Part shown: piece after piece, positions 38,903 through 48,275 of the stretch
Layout of the letters: each line of letters starts with the position of its first letter
Position numbering within the stretch: the first letter of the stretch is position 1
Origin: Treponema sp.
GTDB lineage: Bacteria > Spirochaetota > Spirochaetia > Treponematales > Breznakiellaceae
Assembly (NCBI GenBank): GCA_003245635.1
Contig: QKCO01000110.1
Coordinates: forward strand, 1 to 58,864
Length of the DNA stretch: 58,864 bases
Direction of reading: 5' to 3'
Notes under the pieces: model-generated
Told to the model about the DNA's origin: nothing
The model's input: only the letters and a program-made list of their open reading frames with translations
Database searches by the model: none
Translations under genes and position numbers: made by a program

Positions 38903-41338
38903 ATGGCCAAATACCCCTTCGACACCATCGAGCCGAAATGGCAGAAATATTGGGACGAACACGCGACCTTCCGCGCCGTCGAGGACGCCTCCGTCCCCAA
39001 GGACAAGCGCCGCTACGTCCTGGACATGTTCCCCTACCCCTCCGGCGCCGGTCTCCACGTCGGACACCCCGAAGGATACACCGCCACCGACATCTACTGC
39101 CGCTACCTCCGCATGAACGGGTATAACGTGCTCCACCCGATGGGCTTCGACGCCTTCGGCCTCCCCGCGGAGAACTACGCCATCAAGACGGGCACGCACC
39201 CGGCGACCACCACCAACGCGAACATCGCCAAATTCCGCGAGCAGATCAAGGCTCTCGGCTTCTCCTACGACTGGGAACGCGAGGTCTCCACCTGCGAAGC
39301 CGACTACTACAAGTGGACCCAGTGGATCTTCCTCAAGCTCTTCGAGAAGGGACTGGCCTATGAATCGGACACCCCGATCAACTGGTGCCCCTCCTGCAAG
39401 ACCGGACTCGCGAACGAGGAGGTCAAGGACGGCGAGTGCGACCGCTGCGGCACCAAGGTGACCCGCCGCCGCATCCGCCAGTGGATACTCAAGATCACCG
39501 CCTACGCCGAGCGGCTCCTCGAAGACCTGGACGGCCTCGACTGGCCGGAGCCGGTCAAGCTCATGCAGCGCAACTGGATCGGCAAGTCCGAGGGCGCCAA
39601 CGTGACGTTCAAGATCGACGGCTTCGACGACGCGCTCGAAATCTACACGACCCGTCCGGACACGCTTTTCGGCGCGACCTACATGGTCCTGGCCCCGGAG
39701 CATGCCCTGGTCGAAAAGATCACCACGGCGGCCCAGAAGGACGCGGTCACGGCGTACATCGACGCCGCGGCCAAGAAGAGCGACCTCGAGCGCACCGACC
39801 TCGCGAAGGAAAAGACCGGCGTCTTCACCGGCGCCTACGCGGTGAACCCCGTCAACGGCGCCAAGATCCCGATCTGGGTCGCCGACTATGTCCTCATTTC
39901 CTACGGCACCGGCGCCATCATGGCCGTCCCGGCCCACGACGAGCGCGACTGGGACTTCGCCAAGGCCTTCGATCTCCCCATTATCCAGGTCGTCGCCTCG
40001 GAGCCGCCCGCCTCCGGCGCCGATTATTCGTCCGCGCCCGCCGAGTGCACCGCCGCGGACGGCTGGTCGGTCAATTCAGGCGAGTTCACCGGCACCCCTT
40101 CGGCGGAGCTCAAGCCCAAGATCACCGCCTGGCTCGAAACGAAGGGCATCGGCAAGAAGGCCATCAACTACAAGCTGCGCGACTGGATCTTCAGCCGCCA
40201 GCGCTACTGGGGAGAGCCGATCCCCGTCGTCCACTGCAAGAAGTGCGGCATCGTCGCCGTTCCCGAAAGCGAGCTGCCCCTGCGCCTCCCCGACGTGAAA
40301 AGCTACGTCCCCACAGGCACCGGCGAGTCGCCCTTGGCCGGCATCGACGCCTGGGTGAACACGACCTGCCCGAAATGCGGCGGCGAAGCCAAGCGCGAAA
40401 CCAACACCATGCCCCAATGGGCCGGCTCCTGCTGGTACTTCCTGCGATACCTCGACCCCAAGAACGGGAATGCCTTCGCGTCCAAGGACGCGGTCGAGTA
40501 CTGGATGCCCGTCGACCTCTACGTCGGCGGCACCGAGCACGCGGTCCTGCACCTGCTGTACAGCCGCTTCTGGCACAAATTCCTCTATGACATAGGCGTC
40601 GTTAACTCGAAGGAACCCTTCCAGCGCCTGGTGAACCAGGGCATGATCCTGGGCGAGGACAACCAGAAGATGAGCAAGAGCCGGGGCAACGTCATCAACC
40701 CCGACGACATCATCAAGGAATACGGCGCCGACTCCATGCGCGTCTACGAGATGTTCATGGGGCCGCTGGAAGTCTCCAAGCCCTGGGCCACGGCCGGCCT
40801 GGTCGGCGTATCCCGCTTCCTCGAACGCCTGTGGGCCATCGGCGAGAAACCCATCGCGGACATCGAGCCCACGGCCGAACAGCTGAAGCTCCTCCATAAG
40901 ACGATCAAGAAGGTCGGCGACGACACGAACAGCCTCGCCTTCAACACCGCCATCAGCGTGATGATGGTGCTTTCCACGGAGATCGCCAAATGCGACCCGG
41001 TCCCCCGCTCGCTCTGGGAACCTCTAGTGAAGATGGTCGGCCCCTACGCCCCCCATCTCGCGGAGGATCTCTGGGAAAAGCTCGGCTACGCCGAATCGAT
41101 CTCCAAAGCGCCCTGGCCCGTCTACGACGCGTCCCTAGCGGCCGACGACGAGTCGACCATCGTCGTCCAGGTCAACGGCAAGCTCCGCGACAAGTTCACG
41201 GTGCCCGTCGGCACCTCCAAGGACGAAATCCAGAAGATCGCCATGGGCCTGCCCAAGACCAAGGAATGGACCGACGGCAAGGACATAGTGAAGATCGTCG
41301 TCGTGCCGGGCAAGCTGGTGAACGTGGTGGTGAAGTAG
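38903..41338 (+). CDS. leuS: Leucyl-tRNA synthetase
   Basis: Charges tRNA-Leu with leucine. The 811-residue protein has the HIGH-type motif HVGHPEGY near residue 52, a zinc-type CxxC segment (CPSCKTG, CDRCG), the CP1 editing domain with [14 protein letters not shown], the KMSKS motif (QKMSKSRGN, about residue 590), an anticodon-binding domain, and the C-terminal extension [13 protein letters not shown]. Length is typical for bacterial LeuRS. AAGGAG precedes the ATG. It follows the sensor kinase by 81 bases and ends at a strong hairpin. Confidence 0.99.
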   Translation: MAKYPFDTIEPKWQKYWDEHATFRAVEDASVPKDKRRYVLDMFPYPSGAGLHVGHPEGYTATDIYCRYLRMNGYNVLHPMGFDAFGLPAENYAIKTGTHPATTTNANIAKFREQIKALGFSYDWEREVSTCEADYYKWTQWIFLKLFEKGLAYESDTPINWCPSCKTGLANEEVKDGECDRCGTKVTRRRIRQWILKITAYAERLLEDLDGLDWPEPVKLMQRNWIGKSEGANVTFKIDGFDDALEIYTTRPDTLFGATYMVLAPEHALVEKITTAAQKDAVTAYIDAAAKKSDLERTDLAKEKTGVFTGAYAVNPVNGAKIPIWVADYVLISYGTGAIMAVPAHDERDWDFAKAFDLPIIQVVASEPPASGADYSSAPAECTAADGWSVNSGEFTGTPSAELKPKITAWLETKGIGKKAINYKLRDWIFSRQRYWGEPIPVVHCKKCGIVAVPESELPLRLPDVKSYVPTGTGESPLAGIDAWVNTTCPKCGGEAKRETNTMPQWAGSCWYFLRYLDPKNGNAFASKDAVEYWMPVDLYVGGTEHAVLHLLYSRFWHKFLYDIGVVNSKEPFQRLVNQGMILGEDNQKMSKSRGNVINPDDIIKEYGADSMRVYEMFMGPLEVSKPWATAGLVGVSRFLERLWAIGEKPIADIEPTAEQLKLLHKTIKKVGDDTNSLAFNTAISVMMVLSTEIAKCDPVPRSLWEPLVKMVGPYAPHLAEDLWEKLGYAESISKAPWPVYDASLAADDESTIVVQVNGKLRDKFTVPVGTSKDEIQKIAMGLPKTKEWTDGKDIVKIVVVPGKLVNVVVK

Positions 41339-41352
41339 CAGCCTCCAGCCGC

Positions 41353-41390
41353 AAGGAAGAAGCCGCCGGGCGGCCAGCGGCTTCTTCCTT
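41353..41390 (+). terminator. Hairpin terminator after leuS
   Basis: AAGGAAGAAGCCGC and GCGGCTTCTTCCTT are perfectly paired (14 bases, 10-base loop). There is no separate T-run, but the pyrimidine-rich right arm ends CTTCTTCCTT, so termination is likely though not certain. Confidence 0.65.
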
Positions 41391-41568
41391 AAATCGGTCA
41401 TAGCCGGGAGCCTGTTTCTCTTTCCGGAATCGTTTCCCCCGATTTCTCGATCGGGGAATTTCGATTATCGTTGCATTGCGCGTATGCCATTATGGTCATA
41501 CAGTTATACCAGATTCTGATTTTCTTGATTTTTCTCAGATTCGCTTCGACACCCAAAGGAGCCGCCCG

Positions 41569-43011
41569 ATGAGCACAACGAATACGCCTTTACTCTTATT
41601 GGTAGAAGACGAAGCGATAATCGCCATGCAGGAAGCCCAGGAGCTGACTCGAGCGGGCTTTGAGGTGATTCATGCCGTCAGCGGGGAAGAAGCGCTGGGC
41701 ATTATTTCCGGCGGCGGCCGCAAGATCGATCTCGTATTGATGGATATCAATTTAGGCGAAGGCCCCAACGGCATCGCCACCGCGCACGAGATACTGTCGA
41801 GAATCGACATACCCATACTGTTCCTTTCTTCCCACTTCCCCGAGGACTTCTGCCGAAAGACCGAAGCTATCCTGCATTACGGGTGCATCCAGAAATCTTC
41901 GTCCGCTGAAATCCTGACCGCATCGATCAAGGCCGCAATCAACATATCCGCCTCGCGAATTCCGCTGAAGGATGCGGAATCCCGGCTGAATCTGGAAAAG
42001 GAACTGGCCGAGAAGAACAGCTTGCTCGACTCGATCATCGAAAGCTGCCCCGACGTCATCGTCTTTGCGCTCGACAAGAATTATCGTTACATTGCATTCA
42101 ATACGAACCATCGGAATACGATGAAGCATATTTGGGGAAAAGACATCGCCGCCGGCCAAAATATGCTCGACGCGATCGGCAGCGATTCGGATCGAATGCG
42201 GGCGAAGGAAAATTTCGACAAAGCGCTCTCCGGAAAGCACTTTGTCCTCGAAGAAGAATACGGAGACGAGAAGCTCGCACGGCTTTTTTGGCTGGACTAC
42301 TACTCTCCGCTCATAGCTCCGGACGGCTCGATCATCGGATTATCCTGTTTCGTGATAAATCATACGAAGCAGAGGCAAGCCGAGCTGCAAGTCGAGAATC
42401 TATTGAGCGAAAAAGAGCTTCTGCTTCGAGAAGTCCATCATCGGATTAAAAACAATATGACGATCGTCTTCTCCCTTCTGCGGCTCCAGTCTTCGAAACA
42501 ACATAATGAAGACGCGCGAAGCGCAATAAACGATGCGGCGAATAGAATCCAGAGCATGATGGTTCTTTATGAAAAGCTATACCGTTCGGAGTCGTTGAAT
42601 TGCCTTTCGCTCAAACTGTATCTAGAGACGCTGATAAACGAGATCGGAGCCAGCTATATAAAATCGTCGAATATCGAAATCAACTCGACGATCGAAGATG
42701 TCAGCCTGAGCGCAAGCGAATTGTCGCATATAGGGATAGTTCTCAACGAGCTGTTCACCAACTCGATCAAGCACGCGTTCAGCGGAAGAGAGAAGGGGAC
42801 CATTTCGATTCTTGCCAGGAAAGAAGACCATACGCTCTTTCTTGAATATCGAGATGACGGCATCGGAATGAAGCCGACGCCTGATGCTGAGGCGGACAGC
42901 GATGGAATGGGGATGCAGCTGATTAAGATACTTGCGGCTCAGATGAAGGCGGGATTGACCATCGCGGCCGAGAATGGATTCAAGGCTTCATTGTCGATGC
43001 CGTTAGCGTAG
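41569..43011 (+). CDS. Response regulator-PAS-histidine kinase (HisKA_2 type)
   Basis: A 480-residue cytoplasmic signalling protein: receiver domain (1-125, phospho-acceptor Asp in VLMDINLGEGPNG), PAS domain (about 155-290), and a HisKA_2-type kinase with the phospho-acceptor His in LLREVHHRIKNNM, followed by an ATP-binding domain with VLNELFTNSIKHAF and DDGIGM. The ATG at 41569 follows AAAGGAG. GC content is clearly lower than in neighbours: 47% in 41581-41640 and 45% in 42601-42660 by direct count. No partner or output gene is adjacent. Recent transfer or relaxed codon selection could explain the composition. Confidence 0.92.
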   Translation: MSTTNTPLLLLVEDEAIIAMQEAQELTRAGFEVIHAVSGEEALGIISGGGRKIDLVLMDINLGEGPNGIATAHEILSRIDIPILFLSSHFPEDFCRKTEAILHYGCIQKSSSAEILTASIKAAINISASRIPLKDAESRLNLEKELAEKNSLLDSIIESCPDVIVFALDKNYRYIAFNTNHRNTMKHIWGKDIAAGQNMLDAIGSDSDRMRAKENFDKALSGKHFVLEEEYGDEKLARLFWLDYYSPLIAPDGSIIGLSCFVINHTKQRQAELQVENLLSEKELLLREVHHRIKNNMTIVFSLLRLQSSKQHNEDARSAINDAANRIQSMMVLYEKLYRSESLNCLSLKLYLETLINEIGASYIKSSNIEINSTIEDVSLSASELSHIGIVLNELFTNSIKHAFSGREKGTISILARKEDHTLFLEYRDDGIGMKPTPDAEADSDGMGMQLIKILAAQMKAGLTIAAENGFKASLSMPLA

Positions 43012-43035
43012 CTGTCGCCTTCGAGCCCTGCGGCA

Positions 43036-43827
43036 TCATACGCGCGCGTACTGAACGATATTGAACGAACTGACCCCGATGATGACGACCATTAGCGCGA
43101 TGAACAGCCGTTCGACGGCCCTGCGGTCGATCCGTTTATATACAATGCGCCCGACGATGCCGCCGGCGATCCCCCCCGCTATCATGGTCGCCAGCACGGC
43201 GGGCTCGAATGCGGGAACGGAATGGGAAATGAAAGCGGTCGATATATTCGTCGTTTGGCTGATTAGTATCACGAATAGAGAATTCTGCGCGGCCGCCTTC
43301 GTCTCCATGGAAAACAGATAGAAGAAAAAGACGAGATAGATCGGCCCGCCTCCTATGCCGAGGAAACTCGAGATCGATCCGAGCGCGATCCCTATAAGAA
43401 AGCAGGCGGCCGGATTCCGCAGACGGTGGGTTTTTGCCCGGTGCTTCAGCAAGGTATACGCGAGCGTCGCGGCGATGAGCAGCGTCATGCAGATCGATTG
43501 GACGGCGCCGACCCGGTCCCCGCTGCCGAAAAAAGCCTTCACCAGATGGAAAAGCCTTTGTCCGGCGGCACCGCCTAAGGACGCTCCGAGCGCCAGCGGC
43601 GCCGTCGTGGCGAACCGCAGATGGCTGTCGCCCGAAAGCATCGCCCTCGACACCGCGTAGCCGGACATGGCCAGGACGGTGCAGCTCGAAAGGAAGCTGA
43701 TCGTCGAAACGTCCGCGAGCTTGAAAAAATCGAGAGCCGGCTTGATGACGACTCCTCCGCCGATGCCGCAGATGGAGCTGACCACGGATGCGATGAAGCT
43801 TATCGCCAGGAAAAGAAGAACCGGCAT
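43036..43827 (-). CDS. TauE/SafE (TSUP) family membrane permease
   Basis: A 263-residue membrane protein with about eight hydrophobic segments and two copies of the family motif: SSICGIGGGVVIKPAL in the first half and SSFLGIGGGPIYLVFF in the second. Members export or import sulfite, sulfoacetate, thiosulfate or other small anions. The ATG at 43827 starts directly at the first membrane segment; an ATG 20 codons upstream would add a charged, unrelated stretch. The direct neighbours give no clue to substrate. Confidence 0.9.
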   Translation of the reverse strand: MPVLLFLAISFIASVVSSICGIGGGVVIKPALDFFKLADVSTISFLSSCTVLAMSGYAVSRAMLSGDSHLRFATTAPLALGASLGGAAGQRLFHLVKAFFGSGDRVGAVQSICMTLLIAATLAYTLLKHRAKTHRLRNPAACFLIGIALGSISSFLGIGGGPIYLVFFFYLFSMETKAAAQNSLFVILISQTTNISTAFISHSVPAFEPAVLATMIAGGIAGGIVGRIVYKRIDRRAVERLFIALMVVIIGVSSFNIVQYARV

Positions 43828-43922
43828 GGGATCATAGTTCCCTCGATCGCCTTCTCCGTCAACCCTGCGCCCTGCCTTCATTTCCATTGCCCGCCCCGCG
43901 CCGAGGCGTTATTTTCTTAAAC

Positions 43923-44807
43923 ATGAGCGATATTCTCAGAGTCGAACAGCTCGCCAAGAATTACGGCGCCGTGCGCGCCGTCGACGGGGTCGATTTCGGT
44001 ATCCCGGAGGGCATCTGCTTCGGCCTGCTCGGACCGAACGGCGCGGGCAAGACGACGACGATCGAGATGATGGAAGGAATCACGGCGCCGACTTCGGGCC
44101 GCGTCCTGTTCAGGGAACGGCCTATCGGGCACGACTTCAAGAAGAAGGTCGGCATTCAATTCCAATCGACCGCCCTGCCGGAATTCATCACCGTCCGGGA
44201 GACCATCGCGCTCTTTTCCGCCTTCTACCCCGATCCGCGCCCCCTGGACGAAGTGATCGCCCTCTGTTCGCTCGAGGACATACTCGAGCGCGACAACCAG
44301 AAGCTGTCCGGCGGCCAGAGGCAGCGGCTCCTCCTCGCGCTGGCCATCATCCCGAAGCCGGAGATGGTCTTCCTCGACGAGCCGACGACGGGGCTAGATC
44401 CCCAGGCGCGGCGGAATTTCTGGGAGCTGATCGGCCGGATCAAGGCCGAGAAGACGACGATACTGCTCACGACCCACTATATGGACGAAGCGGAAGTGCT
44501 CTGCGACCGGATAGCGATCATGGACCACGGCAAGATCCTCGAAATCGACACGCCGGACGCCCTCCTCGCGAAGCACTTCGATGGGGTGCTCATCCGCATC
44601 CCCTACGACGACTGCTGCTCGGACAAGCTTTCGGGCTTTCCGGGATTGACCATCCGCGACGATACGCTCGAGCTCCAGACGAACAAGCTGGACAGAAGCC
44701 TCAAGGATCTATTGGCAGCCCAGGTCAATCTGGAAGGTCTTTCCATCCATAAACCGGACCTGGAAGACCTCTTCATCAAACTCACCGGCGGCTCGCTGCG
44801 CGCCTGA
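43923..44807 (+). CDS. ABC-2 type transporter ATPase
   Basis: A 294-residue ATPase of the DrrA/CcmA branch: Walker A GPNGAGKTTT, Q-loop VGIQFQSTALPE, signature LSGGQRQRLLLALAI, Walker B VFLDEPTTGLDPQAR, switch LTTHYMDEAE, and a C-terminal regulatory extension of about 80 residues. The ATG at 43923 begins the conserved domain; the frame is open 12 codons upstream. It is followed 14 bases later by its permease and probably exports a drug, lipid or polymer. Confidence 0.94.
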   Translation: MSDILRVEQLAKNYGAVRAVDGVDFGIPEGICFGLLGPNGAGKTTTIEMMEGITAPTSGRVLFRERPIGHDFKKKVGIQFQSTALPEFITVRETIALFSAFYPDPRPLDEVIALCSLEDILERDNQKLSGGQRQRLLLALAIIPKPEMVFLDEPTTGLDPQARRNFWELIGRIKAEKTTILLTTHYMDEAEVLCDRIAIMDHGKILEIDTPDALLAKHFDGVLIRIPYDDCCSDKLSGFPGLTIRDDTLELQTNKLDRSLKDLLAAQVNLEGLSIHKPDLEDLFIKLTGGSLRA

Positions 44808-44821
44808 ATGGAGACAACGCC

Positions 44822-45847
44822 ATGGTATTCAAGCAATTCGCCGCCATGTTCAAGGCCCGGACCATGGAGTTCGTGCGCGACCGGGGCACCTTCTTCTGGA
44901 ATCTGCTGTTCCCCTTCTTCCTCGTATTCGGCCTCGCTTTCGCGTTTTCGGGCGGGGAAGAGAAAATCTTCAAGATCGGCGTCGTCGGAACGGCGCCGTC
45001 GAACCTGCCGATCATGAGCCTCGAGCAGGCGTCCTTCATCCCCTACGCCGGAACGGGGGAAGCGATCCGAAAACTCGAACGGCATCAGATCGACCTGGTG
45101 CTCGATTTCGGCACGGGCGAATTCGCCGTCAACGCGGAATCGTCGAAAGGGAGGCTCGCCAAGACGATCCTCCTCGCGCAGCTCGCGGCTGACACGTCCG
45201 CCGGCCTTCCGGCGCCCGCGCTCACCGAACGCACGGTCACCGGAAGGGCCACGCGCTACGTCGACTGGCTCGTACCGGGCGTCATCGGCATGAACATGAT
45301 GATGTCGAGCCTTTTCGGCGTCGGGTACGTGATCGTCCGCTACCGGAAAAACGGCGTGCTCAAGCGCTTCAAGGCGACTCCGGTCAGCGCCCTCAACTTC
45401 GTGAGCGCGCAGGCGGCCAGCCGCCTTCTGATCGTCCTGCTCACCGCGATTGCGGTCTTCGGCGGCACCAACCTCTTCCTCCATTTCGTGATGCGCGGAA
45501 GTTACCTGAACCTGCTGCTGCTCACGACGCTCGGCATCCTGTGCATGATCTCGCTCGGACTCGTGTTCGCCTCGCGCATGCGCAGCGAAGAGATGGCGGG
45601 CGGGCTGCTCAACCTGGTCACCTTTCCGATGCTCGCGCTTTCGGGCGTATTTTTTTCGCTCGAGGGCAGTCCGCCCATTCTCCGCACGATATCCTGGGCC
45701 TTCCCGCTGACGCATTTCACCGAAGGCGCGCGGAAGATCATGATCGACGGAGCGGGGCTGCTCCAGATCGCGCCTCACCTGCTCGTCCTCGGGGGGCTCA
45801 CCGTCGTATTCCTCGCGGTCGCGTCGGCGCTGTTCAAATGGGAATAG
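44822..45847 (+). CDS. ABC-2 type transporter permease
   Basis: A 341-residue permease with an N-terminal membrane segment (NLLFPFFLVFGLAFAFSG), an extracytoplasmic domain of about 120 residues, and five further segments. The core VPGVIGMNMMMSSLFGVGYVIVRYRKNGVLKRFKATPVS is the ABC-2 signature, and the end has the typical FPLTHFTEGARKIM block. It works with the ATPase just upstream. No substrate clue is visible. Confidence 0.93.
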   Translation: MVFKQFAAMFKARTMEFVRDRGTFFWNLLFPFFLVFGLAFAFSGGEEKIFKIGVVGTAPSNLPIMSLEQASFIPYAGTGEAIRKLERHQIDLVLDFGTGEFAVNAESSKGRLAKTILLAQLAADTSAGLPAPALTERTVTGRATRYVDWLVPGVIGMNMMMSSLFGVGYVIVRYRKNGVLKRFKATPVSALNFVSAQAASRLLIVLLTAIAVFGGTNLFLHFVMRGSYLNLLLLTTLGILCMISLGLVFASRMRSEEMAGGLLNLVTFPMLALSGVFFSLEGSPPILRTISWAFPLTHFTEGARKIMIDGAGLLQIAPHLLVLGGLTVVFLAVASALFKWE

Positions 45848-45909
45848 GCGGATTTCCCGCACCCGCCGCGGGCAGCGCGAATCGGCCGGCCGCGTCTTGC
45901 TTTGCGCGA

Positions 45910-45915
45910 TATAAT
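45910..45915 (+). promoter_or_regulatory. Possible -10 box for the corA leader transcript
   Basis: A perfect TATAAT at 45910-45915 lies in the intergenic region, 40 bases before the leader ORF. No good -35 box stands 16-18 bases upstream, so the call is weak. Confidence 0.35.
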
Positions 45916-45954
45916 AGGGTATAAGGTATGCATCCCATCACAAGGAGGAACGCC

Positions 45955-46059
45955 ATGTCTGACGCAGAAGGCGGGAGTAGTACGCTTCCCTGTCATTTAT
46001 GTAGCCTGAGCGCAGTAAGCCCGCGGCGTTCGTCCCCCTTAAACCGCTTAGAAGCCTGA
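45955..46059 (+). CDS. Putative 34-residue leader peptide upstream of corA
   Basis: A 34-codon frame from ATG 45955 to TGA 46057-46059 with an excellent ribosome-binding site, AAGGAGG (45942-45948), six bases before the ATG. The peptide holds a CHLC motif and a PRRSSP stretch and matches nothing I know. It uses three TTA codons and paired AGT codons, rare in this GC-rich region. It ends nine bases before a hairpin that masks the corA ribosome-binding site. In Salmonella a leader peptide, CorL, controls corA; this may be an independent analogue. The alternative is a structured non-coding RNA with a chance frame. Confidence 0.5.
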   Translation: MSDAEGGSSTLPCHLCSLSAVSPRRSSPLNRLEA

Positions 46060-46067
46060 TTTCTATT

Positions 46068-46107
46068 CGGTTCCTCCGGGCGATCGCCTCAAACGATGGA
46101 GGAACCG
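46068..46107 (+). promoter_or_regulatory. Hairpin sequestering the corA ribosome-binding site
   Basis: CGGTTCCTCC (46068-46077) pairs perfectly with GGAGGAACCG (46098-46107), which contains the corA ribosome-binding site just before the ATG at 46110. The loop contains the palindrome GGCGATCGCC. The left arm can also pair with the leader ORF's own site, which has the same GGAGGAAC sequence (45944-45951), so two exclusive structures are possible. Confidence 0.75.
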
Positions 46108-46109
46108 TT

Positions 46110-47081
46110 ATGATAACCATCCGCACCCACGGCGAAATCGGCCTAGTCGAAGCGGCGGAGCTGGAGAAGCACTGCTGGGTCGACGCGCGCGACGTCACCA
46201 AGGAAGATCTCGAGCGCCTCGAGAAAGAATTCGGCATCCAAGGCGAGCTGCTCGCCGACATCATGGACGCCGACGAGCAGGCGCGCATCGAGAAGGAGGA
46301 CGAGTATACGGCGCTCATCGTCCGTCTGCCCGTCTTCGATGAACGCTTCGAAGTTTCCTACTTCACCGTTCCGCTCGGCATCATCCTGTTCGCCGACAAG
46401 ATCGTCACCATCTGCCAGCGCTCGAGCGAGGTTCTCGCCGACATAGTCCGAAACCGCATCCGCGACTTCACCCTCACCAACAAGAGCGCCTTCGTGCTCA
46501 ACCTGCTGGGCAGGGCGGCGATCGTGTACCTGCGCGCGCTCAAGGACCTAAACAAGCGGACGACCGTCATCGAGCGGGAGCTTCAGATGTCGGTGAAGAA
46601 TTACGAGCTCATCCAGCTGCTTTCGATCCAAAAGTCGCTGGTGTACTTCACCACGAGCCTCAAGACCAACGAGCTGCTTCTCGAGAAGCTGCAGAAATCC
46701 CCCCTCATCCGCTTCAAGGAAGACGAGAAGGAGCTGCTCGAGGACGTGCTGACCGAGAACAAGCAGGCGATCGAGATGTCGAACATCTACTCGTCGATAC
46801 TCACCGGCACCATGGACGCGTTCGCGAGCGTCATTTCGAACAACCTCAACATGGTGATGAAGCGCCTGACGATCGTCTCGATCGTGCTCATGATCCCGAC
46901 CTTGATCGTCAGCTTCTACGGCATGAACGTGGACCTGCCGTTCCAGCACGCGCCGCTCGCCTTCGCGGGCATCGTCGGCGCGTGCCTGATCTCGGGAACC
47001 TTCGGAGCGCTCCTGCTGCAGGACCGCAAGAAGCGCAAGAAGATCGCGACCCTGGCGCTCCCCTATTCGCACGTGAGCTGA
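46110..47081 (+). CDS. corA: CorA-family magnesium transporter
   Basis: A 323-residue divalent-cation channel of the CorA family. The N-terminal cytoplasmic funnel domain and long helix (about 140-250) precede two C-terminal membrane segments; the selectivity motif is FYGMNVDLP at about residue 270, and the basic tail (DRKKRKK) follows the second segment. It imports Mg2+, and related proteins carry Co2+ or Ni2+. The leader with a mini-ORF and a masking hairpin implies translational control, probably by Mg2+ status (inference). Confidence 0.95.
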   Translation: MITIRTHGEIGLVEAAELEKHCWVDARDVTKEDLERLEKEFGIQGELLADIMDADEQARIEKEDEYTALIVRLPVFDERFEVSYFTVPLGIILFADKIVTICQRSSEVLADIVRNRIRDFTLTNKSAFVLNLLGRAAIVYLRALKDLNKRTTVIERELQMSVKNYELIQLLSIQKSLVYFTTSLKTNELLLEKLQKSPLIRFKEDEKELLEDVLTENKQAIEMSNIYSSILTGTMDAFASVISNNLNMVMKRLTIVSIVLMIPTLIVSFYGMNVDLPFQHAPLAFAGIVGACLISGTFGALLLQDRKKRKKIATLALPYSHVS

Positions 47082-47111
47082 AAGCTGAAAGGGCGCGGCA
47101 GGATCACCGCG

Positions 47112-47915
47112 CTACGCCTCCACCGCGACATCCTTCGGCTTGGCCGCCAGCGCCGTATCGACCTCGGCGGCCAGATTTTCGGCGGCGATCTTCAGCTCGG
47201 ATGGTATCCTTGACCAGCTGAGCGCTCCCGACTGCGCCAGCTCCTTGCGCCAGGCGAAGCGGGCCAAGAGCGGCAATCCGAGCTGGTTGGCCGAATCGGC
47301 CGAAAGGGACTGGGAGAAAAGGCTGAACTCTTTTCCGCACTCGGGACAGATCATGGCGCCCATATTCTCGACGAAGCCGAGCACCGGCGTGTTCGTCTGC
47401 ACGGCCATCTTCACGGACTTGCGTACGATCATCGACACGAAATCCTGGGGAGTCGCGACGATGACGACTCCGTCGACGTGCAGCTGCTGGAATGCGGTCA
47501 GCACCACGTCCGCGGTTCCCGGAGGGAAGTCGACGAGTAGATAGTCGAGTTCGCCCCAGTCCGCGTCGGAATAGAACTGAGTGAGAGCACCGGCCAGCAG
47601 AGGGCCGCGCCAGATGACCGGATCGTCCTCTTCCTTCATGAACATGTTGATGGAAATCGCTTTGATGCCCTGCTCGTCCTGGAGCGGCAGCAGCTTGTCG
47701 CCGTCACCCTCTCCGGCGATGCCTTCGACGCCGAGCAGCCGGGGAATGGACGGACCGGTGATATCCGCGTCCAGAATGCCGACGGTAGCCCCGCGTGCGG
47801 CGAGCGCCCGCGCGAGCAGGACGGTCGTGGTGGATTTGCCGACGCCGCCCTTGCCGCTGGCGACTCCGATGATGCGCTTGATGCCGTTCTTCGGCAGCTT
47901 TTCGATTGCGTGCAT
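47112..47915 (-). CDS. mrp: Mrp/ApbC (NBP35-type) iron-sulfur carrier ATPase
   Basis: A 267-residue P-loop ATPase of the Mrp family, which binds and transfers [4Fe-4S] clusters. It has the deviant Walker A SGKGGVGKST near residues 20-29, LDADITGPSIPRLLG, the LLVDFPPGTAD block, and the cluster-binding CPEC pair (MICPECGKEF). It lacks the N-terminal DUF59 domain found in some members. In Desulfovibrio vulgaris an Mrp-family protein is part of the orange-protein (ORP) complex; here it closes the minus-strand cluster 51111-47112. Confidence 0.93.
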   Translation of the reverse strand: MHAIEKLPKNGIKRIIGVASGKGGVGKSTTTVLLARALAARGATVGILDADITGPSIPRLLGVEGIAGEGDGDKLLPLQDEQGIKAISINMFMKEEDDPVIWRGPLLAGALTQFYSDADWGELDYLLVDFPPGTADVVLTAFQQLHVDGVVIVATPQDFVSMIVRKSVKMAVQTNTPVLGFVENMGAMICPECGKEFSLFSQSLSADSANQLGLPLLARFAWRKELAQSGALSWSRIPSELKIAAENLAAEVDTALAAKPKDVAVEA

Positions 47916-47927
47916 ACTTCCTATCTC

Positions 47928-48275
47928 CTAATGCGAACAGCCGTTGTCCCCGGTCTGCAGAGTCCCCGACAGGTACCGGTCCACGAGTTCCTCGGGCTCC
48001 AAGCAGGGAGCCCCGGTAACCACCTCGATGCCCCGCTGGGTGAACAGATCCTGGGCCTTGCCGCCCATGCCGCCGGCGATGATGAGCTGAACTTTGCGCT
48101 CGCCGAGCCAGCGCGGCAGCAGCCCCGGCTCGTGCGGCGGCGGCACTACTTCTTCTTTGCTGACGATGCTCCTATCAGCCTTGTTTGCCACGAGCAGAGC
48201 GAACGATGCGCAGTGCCCGAAATGAGTGGTCAGGCGGCCTTCGGCTAAAGGTACGGCGACTTTCAACGTTTCCAT
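47928..48275 (-). CDS. NifX/NifB-like cofactor-binding domain protein (third of three)
   Basis: A 115-residue protein of the dinitrogenase iron-molybdenum cofactor-binding family. The core features are VAVPLAEGRLTTHFGHCASFALL, LIIAGGMGGKAQDLFTQRGIEVVTGA, and a C-terminal tail with NGCSH. A GGAGG site stands four bases before the ATG at 48275. The ACA and HFGHC wording is of the type found beside MinD-ferredoxin ATPases, not in nif operons, so it is more likely an ORP-type partner than a nitrogenase cofactor chaperone. It overlaps the upstream MinD gene by 13 bases. Confidence 0.88.
   Translation of the reverse strand: METLKVAVPLAEGRLTTHFGHCASFALLVANKADRSIVSKEEVVPPPHEPGLLPRWLGERKVQLIIAGGMGGKAQDLFTQRGIEVVTGAPCLEPEELVDRYLSGTLQTGDNGCSH

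Noticed and set aside
45916-46109. M-box, T-box or another known riboswitch in the corA leader
   Set aside because: No conserved M-box or T-box (AGGGTGGNACCGCG) sequence is present; the hairpin and mini-ORF explain the visible structure.
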